NCBI GenBank assembly: GCA_900771335.1
Contig: CAAGNP010000028.1
Coordinates: 20,963 to 84,962, forward strand
Origin: Rikenellaceae bacterium
Lineage (GTDB): Bacteria > Bacteroidota > Bacteroidia > Bacteroidales > UBA932
Direction: 5' to 3'
DNA length: 64,000 nucleotides
Part shown: positions 53,782-61,879 of the stretch, in pieces
Layout: each line of letters begins with the position of its first letter
Position numbering within the stretch: position 1 is the stretch's first letter
Notes under the pieces: model-generated
Told to the model about the DNA's origin: nothing
Seen by the model: the letters and a program-made list of their open reading frames with translations, nothing else
Database searches by the model: none
Made by a program: the position numbers and the translations under genes

Positions 53782-53800
53782 TATTGATAAGGTTAAAAAT

Positions 53801-55207
53801 ATGTTAAAGCAAGGCTTACATCAGAAGATGCAGCAGGGGCTCTCCCCATTACAGATCCAGACTATAAAGTTGTTGGAGCTTCCCACTTTGGAACTTGAGC
53901 AGGAGATCAGGAGAAAATTGGAGGAGAATCCTGTTCTGGAGGAGAGCAATGAGAGTGAAGAGGGGGATGATATCCCTAAAAACGTCTCATTGAGTGAATA
54001 TTCTGCAGATGACTCTACGCCATCATATAAGCTATATGTAAACAATCAGGGGAAAGACATCAAGCCCCAGTACAATACTTTTTCTGTAAAGGAGAGTTTC
54101 CACCAGAGCCTGGAGAACCAGTTGGGATACAGCAAACTTGACTCCAGAAGCCACTCTATAGCACTCTTTATCATCGGAAGCCTGGATGATGACGGATATC
54201 TTCGCAGGGACCTTGAGTCTCTGTCGGATGATATAGCATTCAGACTGGGTATAGAGACCGATGAGATGGAGGTGGAGAGAATTCTGAAAGTTATCCAGGA
54301 GTTCGAACCAGTCGGTGTTGGGGCCAGAGATCTTAGGGAGTGTCTCCTTCTACAGATAGATTCGCTTGAGAGGACCCCATCAAGGGTGCTCGCTTATACT
54401 ATCCTTTCTGATTACTTCCCCGAATTTACCAAGAAGCATTACGAGAAGATAGTTTCCAAGCTTGAGATATCTGAAGAGGAACTTAAAGGGGCTATAGACG
54501 AGATTATCCACCTCAATCCGCGTCCTGGCGGACAGATTGACGACTCATATACAGAGCAGGCACAGCAGATAATCCCCGATTTTCTATTGGAGGAGAAGGA
54601 TGGCGAGCTTCAGATGACTATGCCCAAATTCAATATCCCCGAACTTAAGGTAAATAAAAGGTATGCGCAGGTGTTGTTGGATTCTGCCAATTCCTCTACC
54701 AGGGCAGGAAAAGAGGCTGCCTCGTTCGTGAAGCAGAAACTTGACTCGGCAAAGTGGTTCGTCGAAGCCATCAAGCAGCGCCACAATACCCTTCAAAATA
54801 CGATGAATGCCATTATCAGCTTTCAGAAGGAGTTCTTCCTTACCGGAGATGAGACAAATCTCAAGCCAATGGTTCTGAAGGATATTGCAGAGAAGACAGA
54901 TCTTGATATCTCTACCATATCGAGGGTGGTGAGCTCGAAATATATTCAGACACAGTTCGGAATCTTCTCCCTCAAATACTTTTTCTCTGAGGGATTGATG
55001 AACAGTAGCGGAGAGGAGGTCTCTACGCGCGAGATCAAAAAAGTGCTGCAGGAGAGTATCGAAAGTGAAGACAAGAGAAAACCCCTTACCGATGAGGAAC
55101 TTGTAAATGTCCTCACAGATAAAGGGTATAAGGTGGCGAGGAGAACTGTGGCAAAATACCGCGAACAGTTAAATCTCCCTATCGCAAGACTCCGTAAAGA
55201 GCTATAG
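53801..55207 (+). CDS. rpoN: RNA polymerase sigma-54 factor
   Basis: A 468-residue sigma-54. Region I is the glutamine/leucine-rich start (QGLSPLQIQTIKLLELP), followed by an acidic region II, the core-binding domain and the C-terminal DNA-binding part with the RpoN box ARRTVAKYRE near residue 450. Length is usual. No bacterial enhancer-binding protein or classical -24/-12 promoter is evident nearby. Its stop overlaps the convergent upp gene by 6 bases. Confidence 0.96.
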   Translation: MLKQGLHQKMQQGLSPLQIQTIKLLELPTLELEQEIRRKLEENPVLEESNESEEGDDIPKNVSLSEYSADDSTPSYKLYVNNQGKDIKPQYNTFSVKESFHQSLENQLGYSKLDSRSHSIALFIIGSLDDDGYLRRDLESLSDDIAFRLGIETDEMEVERILKVIQEFEPVGVGARDLRECLLLQIDSLERTPSRVLAYTILSDYFPEFTKKHYEKIVSKLEISEEELKGAIDEIIHLNPRPGGQIDDSYTEQAQQIIPDFLLEEKDGELQMTMPKFNIPELKVNKRYAQVLLDSANSSTRAGKEAASFVKQKLDSAKWFVEAIKQRHNTLQNTMNAIISFQKEFFLTGDETNLKPMVLKDIAEKTDLDISTISRVVSSKYIQTQFGIFSLKYFFSEGLMNSSGEEVSTREIKKVLQESIESEDKRKPLTDEELVNVLTDKGYKVARRTVAKYREQLNLPIARLRKEL

Positions 55208-55855
55208 TTTGCTTCCGTAAGCCAAATCACCGGCATCACCCAAGCCTGGGACGATGTAAGATTTGTTGGTAAGCTCCTCGTCTACAGCTGCAAGCCAGAG
55301 GGTTACATTTTTGTCAGTGATATGTTTTTTGAGGTACTCCACACCATCAGCACTTGCTATGGTAGATACGATATGGGTGTGTTTGGGTGTTCCGTTTTTC
55401 AAGAGCCTTTCGTATGCCAATACCAATGAGGCCCCTGTTGCCAGCATGGTGTCTGCCAATATAAGAACTTTGTCCTCGATCTTGGGAGCACTGGCATATT
55501 CAACCTCAATATTGAATTTGTTGTCTTTTCCATATTTTCTATAAGCACCGATAAATGCATTTTGTGCTCTGTCGAAAATATTCAAAATTCCGTCATGAAG
55601 AGGGATGCCGGCCCTGAGGATACTTGCGATGACGATATTGTTTTCGTAAGTGCATGTTTGGGCTATGCCAAGAGGAGTGGTGACTTCAAGTGGTTTGTAC
55701 TCGAGTTTTTTGCTGATTTCACATGCAATGAAAGATCCGATCCTTTCGAGATTTTTTCTGAATTTCATGCTATCCTTCTGGATAATCTGATCACGGATTT
55801 CCACAATGTACTGATTAAGGACAGAATTTTGTTCCCCAAGATTGATGATTTCCAT
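55202..55855 (-). CDS. upp: Uracil phosphoribosyltransferase
   Basis: Salvage enzyme converting uracil and PRPP to UMP. The 217-residue protein has the PRPP-binding loop LILADTMLATGASLVLAYE, the RAGIPLHDGI segment and the uracil-binding C-terminal YIVPGLGDAGDLAYG, all typical of Upp. A promoter element TAACTTTG on the minus strand lies 16 bases before the ATG. The 3' end overlaps rpoN tail to tail by 6 bases. Confidence 0.94.
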   Translation of the reverse strand: MEIINLGEQNSVLNQYIVEIRDQIIQKDSMKFRKNLERIGSFIACEISKKLEYKPLEVTTPLGIAQTCTYENNIVIASILRAGIPLHDGILNIFDRAQNAFIGAYRKYGKDNKFNIEVEYASAPKIEDKVLILADTMLATGASLVLAYERLLKNGTPKHTHIVSTIASADGVEYLKKHITDKNVTLWLAAVDEELTNKSYIVPGLGDAGDLAYGSKL

Positions 55856-55871
55856 AAATTGTAAATTTTGA

Positions 55872-55879
55872 CAAAGTTA
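55872..55879 (-). promoter_or_regulatory. Promoter -7 element for upp
   Basis: Reads TAACTTTG on the minus strand, 16 bases upstream of the upp ATG, in the short space between radC and upp. Confidence 0.5.
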
Positions 55880-55893
55880 TAAAATATTCCTCT

Positions 55894-56583
55894 TCATATG
55901 GTCGTGTTTTCAGAAAAACTGTAATACTTCTGACCGGATACTATTATATGGTCCAATAATCTCATATCCAGTATGGATGCAGCCTCTTTCAGAAGTTTTG
56001 TCTGCCTTCTGTCCTCCTCCCCCGGGGTGGGATTGCCACTGGGATGATTGTGGAAGAGGATCAGTCCGTTTGCCAGTTTGTCTACCCCCCTTTTGATAAT
56101 GATTTTAGGATCCAGAATGGTGCTGTGCGTCCCCCCTTTGCTGACGCACTCCTTGTGTATGACTCTGTTCTGGTTATTCAGATAGAGGACCCAACACTCC
56201 TCGTGGAGCAGATTGTGGAAGTGTGGTTTCATGATCTGAAATGCATCCCAGGCACAGCTTATCTGAGGTTGGGGGTCAAGGGTCTCTCCCGATATCCTGT
56301 TGGCGATCTCAAATGCAGCTATTATGGAGGTGGCTTTGGAGGGTCCTATCCCTTTTATAGCACAGAGCTCCTCATATGTGAGTCTGGAGAGTTTTGTGAG
56401 TGAATTTCCTTGTGAGGCAAGAAGCCCCTTTGCGAGATCTACAGCTGTCTGCTGTGTGTCTCCTGAGCGGAGGAGTATGGCCAGAAGTTCAGAGTTGTTA
56501 AGTGCCTTGACACCTGACAATAACATTTTCTCCCTCGGCCTCTCTTCTCTACTCCAATCTTTGATTTTGATTTTAGATGCCAT
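55894..56583 (-). CDS. radC: RadC-family JAB/MPN domain protein
   Basis: A 229-residue full-length RadC: N-terminal helix-hairpin-helix region (ELLAILLRSG, then TYEELCAIKGIGPSKA) and a C-terminal JAB/MPN metalloprotease-like domain with the metal motif HNHPSGNPTPGEED (about residues 177-190) and an upstream glutamate. RadC was named as a DNA repair gene but its biochemical role is unresolved. This chromosomal, full-length form is unlike the short RadC-like proteins of mobile elements. It sits just after the S20 terminator. Confidence 0.93.
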   Translation of the reverse strand: MASKIKIKDWSREERPREKMLLSGVKALNNSELLAILLRSGDTQQTAVDLAKGLLASQGNSLTKLSRLTYEELCAIKGIGPSKATSIIAAFEIANRISGETLDPQPQISCAWDAFQIMKPHFHNLLHEECWVLYLNNQNRVIHKECVSKGGTHSTILDPKIIIKRGVDKLANGLILFHNHPSGNPTPGEEDRRQTKLLKEAASILDMRLLDHIIVSGQKYYSFSENTTI

Positions 56584-56591
56584 AGTACAAT

Positions 56592-56627
56592 AAAAAAACT
56601 TCCCGACAAAGGTTGGGAAGTTTTTTT
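56592..56627. terminator. Bidirectional terminator between rpsT and radC
   Basis: AAAAAAACTTCCC (56592-56604) pairs with GGGAAGTTTTTTT (56615-56627) around a 10-base loop. On the minus strand it follows rpsT and ends in a T run, giving a strong terminator; the A/T arms make it symmetrical. Confidence 0.85.
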
Positions 56628-56654
56628 ATTTCTTTATGACAAAAAGTAAATTTC

Positions 56655-56906
56655 TTATAGTTTGTTAACGTATGATGAAATTCCACTTTTTAGATTGGCT
56701 GCTTTGTTAGCGTGGATAACGTTAATTTTAGCAAGTTTGTCAATCATTGAAGAAACTTTTGGAAGAAGTGCTAGAGCAGCTTCTTTGTCAGTTGTGTTTC
56801 TTAGCGCTCTGATAGCGTTTCTTGTTGTTTTTGCATAATACTTGTTATGCAATCTGCGTTTCTCGCTCTGGCGATAACGCTTGTCTGCTGATGCGTGATT
56901 TGCCAT
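56655..56906 (-). CDS. rpsT: 30S ribosomal protein S20
   Basis: An 83-residue basic protein binding 16S rRNA early in 30S assembly. It shows the S20 pattern: [22 protein letters not shown] at the start, the helix [10 protein letters not shown] and the C-terminal [19 protein letters not shown]. It lies 20 bases downstream of tRNA-Glu on the same strand and may share the tRNA promoter, since no separate promoter element is apparent in the short gap. A strong terminator follows. Confidence 0.96.
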   Translation of the reverse strand: MANHASADKRYRQSEKRRLHNKYYAKTTRNAIRALRNTTDKEAALALLPKVSSMIDKLAKINVIHANKAANLKSGISSYVNKL

Positions 56907-56926
56907 TATAATATTTTTTTATTTTT

Positions 56927-57001
56927 TGGTAGTGGGTAGGGGAATCGAACCCCTATTGCAAGAATGAAAATCTTGAGTCCTAACCGTTAGACGAACCCAC
57001 C
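56927..57001 (-). tRNA. tRNA-Glu (anticodon TTC)
   Basis: On the minus strand a cloverleaf with acceptor GGTGGGT/ACCCACT, anticodon stem CAAGA/TCTTG around TTTTCAT (anticodon TTC) and T arm AGGGG/CCCCT around TTCGATT. The tRNA body ends at 56930; the genome continues with CCA (56927-56929), so here CCA is encoded, unlike the other two tRNAs of the window. Confidence 0.93.
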
Positions 57002-57011
57002 TTGTTTTGAC

Positions 57012-57037
57012 CCCAATCACCAGTTTCCGTGATTGGG
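57012..57037 (-). promoter_or_regulatory. Hairpin in the tRNA-Glu 5' leader
   Basis: CCCAATCAC (57012-57020) pairs perfectly with GTGATTGGG (57029-57037) around an 8-base loop, between the promoter and tRNA-Glu. It has no T-tract, so it is more likely a leader structure for processing than a terminator. Confidence 0.55.
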
Positions 57038-57041
57038 AGTG

Positions 57042-57072
57042 CAAAGGTAGAAATTATTTTTTACTCTCCAAA
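57042..57072 (-). promoter_or_regulatory. Promoter for tRNA-Glu (and probably rpsT)
   Basis: On the minus strand TTTG (57069-57072) and TACCTTTG (57042-57049) are spaced by 19 bases, the same design as the tRNA-Gln promoter. It overlaps nothing coding; the DUF4837 stop lies 29 bases upstream. Confidence 0.65.
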
Positions 57073-57100
57073 CTTCTTTGAGAAAAAAGTTAAAAAAATG

Positions 57101-58096
57101 TTAATTAGCCCATTCAAACGAGTAGAGAATAGATTCTACATGTCTCAGATAATTTCTCTTGTCGAATTTTGGGGCATATATGAATCCCTCCAGAACAATT
57201 ACATTTTTTTGCTCTTTATCCAAATATGTGTGGCAGACAAAAGGTCCTCCCATATAATCATTCTCCACTTCCCATAGACCTCGGGTCTCTGCAAATGTCC
57301 TCCCTTTGTACTGGAGCCAGTTGAAGCTTGGTATCACGAATGCTCCGGTAGTCATAAAGCTTCCATCCCTCATGCCAGGTACATTTTCTGCCATTATCCT
57401 GTTGCGGTGCTCCACTACGGTTTGTGAGCTGAGTCTCTCTCCGTTGTATGGATATGAGTAGATGAAGATACCCTGATTTACATACGTGGTCTCGTATGAG
57501 ATCCAGATAAAGTTGTCACTCTTCTTCTTTAGTGTGTATCCTTGTGGAAAATATGGTGCTCCACCATATTCATCAAGAACCAGCTGGCGCAGTGAGATCT
57601 CCTGATACTTTTTGGCATTTCTGATGATCCTGTTGCGCTCTGCTGTCTCCAGTGAGCTTACAATTCTCTCTTTATGAGCCTCAAAAGCATGGAGTGCGCT
57701 GTATTTGTCAGGGGCAGAGATGGTGATAACGATTTGGGGGGCAGCCCATACATCCTCCTGATAGGCAACACGTGTGGAGTCATAGACTTCACCGATGTGA
57801 ATCCTTACAATATTCCTGTGGGTAGAGTAGGCGCCATAGCTCTGGAATGAACTTGGTGTAGTGTTGAAAAGATTGAAGATAGGCTCTCTTTGTGGCAAAT
57901 AGGGGAAGTCTTCAGAAAGGGTCTCCCTCAAAGCTGTACCGAGTTCGCTCTCCCATTCGTTTTTGTCCAGTACCAACAGCACTTCGCCCGGTTTGCCGGA
58001 GATGTTGGGAAGATAGTTCTTCTTGTCTTCGTTTTTGCATGACACCATAAGGATGGCTGCAAATGCTATTGTCAGGATGGTTTTAAGTGTTCTCAT
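57101..58096 (-). CDS. DUF4837 lipoprotein
   Basis: A 331-residue lipoprotein (AILMVSC, Cys20) of the DUF4837 family, found throughout Bacteroidales and of unknown function. Characteristic stretches are LPNISGKPGEVLLVLDKNEW after the signal, the central WISYETTYVNQGIFIYSYPY and the C-terminal GFIYAPKFDKRNYLRHVE. It lies 6 bases after rseP, at the end of the M23-dxr-rseP operon, a conserved-looking context that hints at an envelope role. Confidence 0.82.
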   Translation of the reverse strand: MRTLKTILTIAFAAILMVSCKNEDKKNYLPNISGKPGEVLLVLDKNEWESELGTALRETLSEDFPYLPQREPIFNLFNTTPSSFQSYGAYSTHRNIVRIHIGEVYDSTRVAYQEDVWAAPQIVITISAPDKYSALHAFEAHKERIVSSLETAERNRIIRNAKKYQEISLRQLVLDEYGGAPYFPQGYTLKKKSDNFIWISYETTYVNQGIFIYSYPYNGERLSSQTVVEHRNRIMAENVPGMRDGSFMTTGAFVIPSFNWLQYKGRTFAETRGLWEVENDYMGGPFVCHTYLDKEQKNVIVLEGFIYAPKFDKRNYLRHVESILYSFEWAN

Positions 58097-58102
58097 ATTG
58101 TG

Positions 58103-59419
58103 TTATCTAAATAGTCTCAAAATGTCGTTGCCAAATGCCAGGAACATAATCATAAGGAGGAAGATCATACCGGCCATCTGGGCATATTCCATGAATTTGT
58201 CTGATGGTTTGCGCCCTGTGATTATCTCGTAGATGGTGAATACTATGTGCCCGCCATCCAGTGCAGGGATAGGGAGGAGATTGATCACCGCAAGCATTAC
58301 CGACAGAAGTGCCACAATGTTCCAGAACGCCTCCCAGTTCCATGCTGTAGGGAAGATGCTACCTATGGCGATAAAGCTGCCTACAGATTTGTATGCTTCA
58401 GTTTTTGGGGAGAATATCAGGCCAAGCTCTTTTATATAGTCACCTATAGTGTTGAATGTCTTGGAGATACCTGATGGTATTGCACTTAAGAGGGTATACT
58501 CTTTTTTGGTGACGTGGAATTCTGATACATCACTCTGGAGAACTACCTCTATTTTCCCCTCTTCGTTTACCTGAAGATCGTATGTTACATACTCGTTACC
58601 CCTTTTGAATACTATCGGTGTTGTCTCCCCTTTGTGTGCTGCCAGTGCATTTTGAAGGGAGGTGAATGATACCACTTCTCTATCTGCTACCTTGGTAAAT
58701 CTGTCGCCACGGAGAAGTCCGGCGGAGAAGTTGATAGATGTGTCAGGTACCTCTGCGATGGCTACAGGTGCCGCTATCATAAACATTCCTGGGGTGTTCA
58801 GAATAGCTGGGATGTATGCCTGGTCAATCTCTATTGTCACAGTATCGGTGCCACGAAGTACTGTAGCTGTTCTGGCTTGTGAACGGACAAGATCCACCTG
58901 CAGTTCTGCGAAATTGTCCGGAACCACATCATCGAAGGCCAGAATCTTGTCTCCATCTTGGAAACCTATCTCTGCAGAGAGGGCATTGGTCTGGATTCCA
59001 TAGATGGCATCCTCATTTTTCAAGTACTCCTCTCCCCAAGTGAACAGGATAGCGGAATAGAGGACCATTGCGAAGATGAAGTTGAAAAGTACACCACCAG
59101 AGATTACAAGCAGCCTCTGCCATGCAGGTTTTGTCCTGTATTCCCAAGGTTTTGGTTCCTGAGCCATGGTCTCTTTGTCCATTGACTCGTCTATCATCCC
59201 TGAGATTTTGCAGAATCCTCCGAGCGGGATGGAGCCGATTCCCCATTCGGTATCGCTGTTCTTCGGTTTGTATTTGAATAGGGCGGGAGGGAAGAAGAGG
59301 TAGAACTTCTCCACCCTTATCTTGAAGATTCTGGCGAAAATGAAATGGCCGAATTCGTGCACCACTACCAAAATTGAAAGTGCCAGAATAACCTGAACTA
59401 TCCTTATAATAACATCCAT
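58103..59419 (-). CDS. rseP: RIP metalloprotease RseP (site-2 protease)
   Basis: A 438-residue intramembrane zinc protease. The HEFGH motif is in VVHEFGHFIFARIF at about residues 21-25, and the third ligand region in LLPIPALDGGH near residue 387. Two PDZ-like regions lie between (about 130-310). RseP-type proteases cut anti-sigma factors and signal-peptide remnants. An ECF sigma with a membrane anti-sigma-like partner is encoded at 26.7-28.4 kb, but a link between them is not shown. It lies 6 bases after dxr. Confidence 0.95.
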   Translation of the reverse strand: MDVIIRIVQVILALSILVVVHEFGHFIFARIFKIRVEKFYLFFPPALFKYKPKNSDTEWGIGSIPLGGFCKISGMIDESMDKETMAQEPKPWEYRTKPAWQRLLVISGGVLFNFIFAMVLYSAILFTWGEEYLKNEDAIYGIQTNALSAEIGFQDGDKILAFDDVVPDNFAELQVDLVRSQARTATVLRGTDTVTIEIDQAYIPAILNTPGMFMIAAPVAIAEVPDTSINFSAGLLRGDRFTKVADREVVSFTSLQNALAAHKGETTPIVFKRGNEYVTYDLQVNEEGKIEVVLQSDVSEFHVTKKEYTLLSAIPSGISKTFNTIGDYIKELGLIFSPKTEAYKSVGSFIAIGSIFPTAWNWEAFWNIVALLSVMLAVINLLPIPALDGGHIVFTIYEIITGRKPSDKFMEYAQMAGMIFLLMIMFLAFGNDILRLFR

Positions 59420-59425
59420 ATCTCT

Positions 59426-60583
59426 CTAATCTAAATTCACGAACTCCTTAGCAAAAATCCTGCCCTCCTTGTCAGATTCGAATATCTCTTCGATGGTGGG
59501 TTTTGCTATATAATTTGATTTTTCGATGGTCCTCTCTATTACAGAAGGGATATCTGTAAATTTGATTTGGTCCCTCAGGAATGCTGCGACCGCCACTTCG
59601 TTTGCAGCGTTCATAATGCAAGGGGTGTTCCCCCCACGGGCGATCGATTCGTAAGCAATCCTGATGCAGGGGAATTTCATAGTGTCGGGCTCCCTGAAGG
59701 TGAAGCTGGCCACTTTGAAGAGATCCAGCCTGTCTACGTTCAGAGGTATGCGGTAAGGGTATGAGAGGGCATATTGGATGGGGATCCTCATGTCGGGAAC
59801 CCCGAGCTGTCCGATTATCGAGCCGTCGGTAAACTGGACCATCGAGTGGATGATCGATTGGGGATGGATCACCATCTGGATTTTGGATGGGTCCACATCG
59901 AAGAGCCAGCGTGCCTCAATCATCTCGAGCCCTTTGTTCATCATGCTTGCGGAGTCAATGGTCACCTTTGCACCCATATTCCAGCGGGGGTGTTTCAAGG
60001 CAATCTCCTTGGTGGCGGCGGCCATTTGCTCTACGGTAGCATCGAGGAATGGGCCTCCGGAGGCGGTAAGGAGGATCTTTTCTATCTCAGCCCTCTCCCC
60101 TTGGAGTGACTGGAAGATGGCAGAGTGCTCAGAGTCCACAGGGATTATGAAACTGTTGTGTTTCTTGGCCTGCCCGGTGACGATCTCGCCTGCTGCCACA
60201 AGTGTCTCTTTGTTTGCCAGGGCAATGGTTTTTCCTGAGCGGATGGCAGCGAGGGTGGGTTTCAAGCCGCTGAATCCCACCATTGAGGCGACAACTATAT
60301 CTATGTTTGTGCTGTATTCGAGGATGTCCGAGATCGAATCATTGCCTGCAAATACCTTTATCATGTGTGGATTGAGGGCCTCTGAGACCTCTTTATAGAG
60401 ATCCTTGTTGCCGATTACCACTGTGTTTGCATTGAAGCGGATAGCCTGCTCGATGAGTAGATCCTTCGAGTTGTTGGCGGTGAGGAGCTCCACCTCGAAA
60501 AGATCGGGATGCTGTGCTATGACATCGAGTGCTTGTGTCCCTATTGAACCTGTGGAGCCGAGAATTGCTACTCTTCTTTTCAT
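59426..60583 (-). CDS. dxr: 1-deoxy-D-xylulose 5-phosphate reductoisomerase
   Basis: Second enzyme of the MEP isoprenoid pathway, converting DXP to methylerythritol phosphate with NADPH. The 385-residue protein has the NADPH loop GSTGSIGTQALDV (9-21), ALANKETLVAAG, PVDSEHSA with the metal ligands and the substrate loop HPRWNMGAKVTIDSASMMNKG. It is full length. IspF of the same pathway is encoded at 43.2 kb. It sits between an M23 peptidase and rseP, an order common in Bacteroidales. Confidence 0.97.
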   Translation of the reverse strand: MKRRVAILGSTGSIGTQALDVIAQHPDLFEVELLTANNSKDLLIEQAIRFNANTVVIGNKDLYKEVSEALNPHMIKVFAGNDSISDILEYSTNIDIVVASMVGFSGLKPTLAAIRSGKTIALANKETLVAAGEIVTGQAKKHNSFIIPVDSEHSAIFQSLQGERAEIEKILLTASGGPFLDATVEQMAAATKEIALKHPRWNMGAKVTIDSASMMNKGLEMIEARWLFDVDPSKIQMVIHPQSIIHSMVQFTDGSIIGQLGVPDMRIPIQYALSYPYRIPLNVDRLDLFKVASFTFREPDTMKFPCIRIAYESIARGGNTPCIMNAANEVAVAAFLRDQIKFTDIPSVIERTIEKSNYIAKPTIEEIFESDKEGRIFAKEFVNLD

Positions 60584-60590
60584 ACGGTGT

Positions 60591-61436
60591 CTAAAAGTTG
60601 ATATACATTGTGGGGTCTACAGGCTCCCCTTTGTGCCAAAGTTCGAAATGGAGGTGCGGACCTGTGCTCAGGCTCCCTTCGTCCCCTACAAGGGCGATAG
60701 GTGTCCCGGCGGATACCCTGTCTCCGGCTTTCTTGAGAAGTCGGGTGTTGTGCTTGTATATTGAGACCAGGTCGTTGGAGTGCTGGATCTGGACAGTGAA
60801 GCCTGTCTCGTCGTTCCATCCGGCTGATATGATGGTGCCGTCGAGCACTGCAGAGACGGTGGAGTTGTTGGGGGCTGCAATATCTACGAACGGATGGCCG
60901 ATAGCAGGGTTGTATTGCTCTGTGATGACCCCTTTGATAGGAGGGAAGAAGAGGAGCCCTTCGATCTGCTCTATCTTGGCAGTATGTATGGATGAGATGT
61001 CAAACTCCTCCTGTTTGAGGAATTGCTCCTTGAGCAGCGAGTCCTCGACTGCGGAGATATCGGAGATGGATACATTCCTGAAGATCGAACTGTCCCTGAG
61101 CAGACTGTCTATGTCGACGGGTTTCTCCCCTTTGTATATGCGCTGGATATTCTCCATCTGGACTGACCAGATGATGAGCTGCTGCTCAAGCCTCTCGATC
61201 TTGGCTGCATTCTGGATGGCCTCCCTGCGTGTTTCAGGAGAAGGGTATCCCGGGATCAGACGTTTGAGTGGTGTATATGCTATGATAGTCAGCAGTATAG
61301 CCAATAGTATCAATATCGCTGTCACTCCACCTATGATGGTGGTGAGCCTGCTCGCCTTGAACTGAAAACGAACTTTATGAGTGTTGTCCTCTATAATAGA
61401 GAAGCGATATCTCCTGGTAAGCTTCTTCTTTTTCAT
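60591..61436 (-). CDS. Membrane-anchored M23 peptidase with intact catalytic site
   Basis: A 281-residue protein: cytoplasmic basic N-terminus, one transmembrane helix at about 32-53, a short coiled-coil stretch and a LytM/M23 endopeptidase domain at about 165-278. Zinc ligands are present, GHPFVDI (HxxxD) and GPHLHFELW (HxH), along with YKHN. It should cut peptidoglycan cross-bridges in the periplasm. This contrasts with the degenerate LytM domain of the EnvC-like protein at 23762-24943. It is first in the M23-dxr-rseP-DUF4837 operon. Confidence 0.92.
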   Translation of the reverse strand: MKKKKLTRRYRFSIIEDNTHKVRFQFKASRLTTIIGGVTAILILLAILLTIIAYTPLKRLIPGYPSPETRREAIQNAAKIERLEQQLIIWSVQMENIQRIYKGEKPVDIDSLLRDSSIFRNVSISDISAVEDSLLKEQFLKQEEFDISSIHTAKIEQIEGLLFFPPIKGVITEQYNPAIGHPFVDIAAPNNSTVSAVLDGTIISAGWNDETGFTVQIQHSNDLVSIYKHNTRLLKKAGDRVSAGTPIALVGDEGSLSTGPHLHFELWHKGEPVDPTMYINF

Positions 61437-61444
61437 TAAAATGT

Positions 61445-61452
61445 TAAATTTG
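61445..61452 (+). promoter_or_regulatory. Promoter -7 element directly before ruvX
   Basis: TAAATTTG ends only 4 bases before the ruvX ATG, so the transcript would be leaderless. It lies in the 20-base gap between the divergent M23 gene and ruvX. Confidence 0.5.
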
Positions 61453-61456
61453 CATT

Positions 61457-61870
61457 ATGAAACGGATTATAGGGATAGATTATGGCAAAAAAAGGGTGGG
61501 AGTCGCTGTGAGCGATCCTCTTATGATTTTTGCGTCACCACTGGAGACCGTTCCGACTGCAAATATAATTAATTACCTTAAAACTTACACCTCTACGGAG
61601 GAAGTGGAGAAGTTTGTAGTGGGATATCCTCTGAATATGGACAATAAGCCATCGGAAGCGGCACGATATGTGGATATATTTTTAAAGCAGCTCAAGAAGG
61701 CATTTCCGAATATTCCGGTCGTGCTGGAGGATGAGAGATTCACCTCTGTTCTGGCATTCCAGTCACTGATAGACAGCGGGGTAAAAAAGATGGATAGAAG
61801 GGACAAAGCGGCGGTGGACAAGGTGAGTGCAGCTATAATTTTGCAGACATTTATGGATAGAAAAAAATAG
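61457..61870 (+). CDS. ruvX: Putative pre-16S rRNA nuclease/Holliday junction resolvase YqgF
   Basis: A 137-residue RNase H-fold nuclease of the YqgF/RuvX family, linked to 16S rRNA 5'-end maturation in E. coli. Metal-binding residues are visible in IGIDYGKKRVGVA (Asp near residue 8), VVLEDERFTS (Glu/Asp) and RRDKAAVDKVSAAIIL (Asp near residue 122). Length is standard. def follows 9 bases downstream, then the phosphohexomutase, suggesting a three-gene operon. Confidence 0.93.
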   Translation: MKRIIGIDYGKKRVGVAVSDPLMIFASPLETVPTANIINYLKTYTSTEEVEKFVVGYPLNMDNKPSEAARYVDIFLKQLKKAFPNIPVVLEDERFTSVLAFQSLIDSGVKKMDRRDKAAVDKVSAAIILQTFMDRKK

Positions 61871-61879
61871 GAGAAAGAT

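Noticed and set aside
55894..56583. RadC as a marker of a mobile or defence island
   Set aside because: This is a full-length RadC with its helix-hairpin-helix region, next to rpsT and upp; the surroundings are core genes.
60591..61365. A 255-residue plus-strand reading frame opposite the M23 peptidase
   Set aside because: It is the antisense shadow of a clear M23 gene with intact catalytic motifs and operon context.
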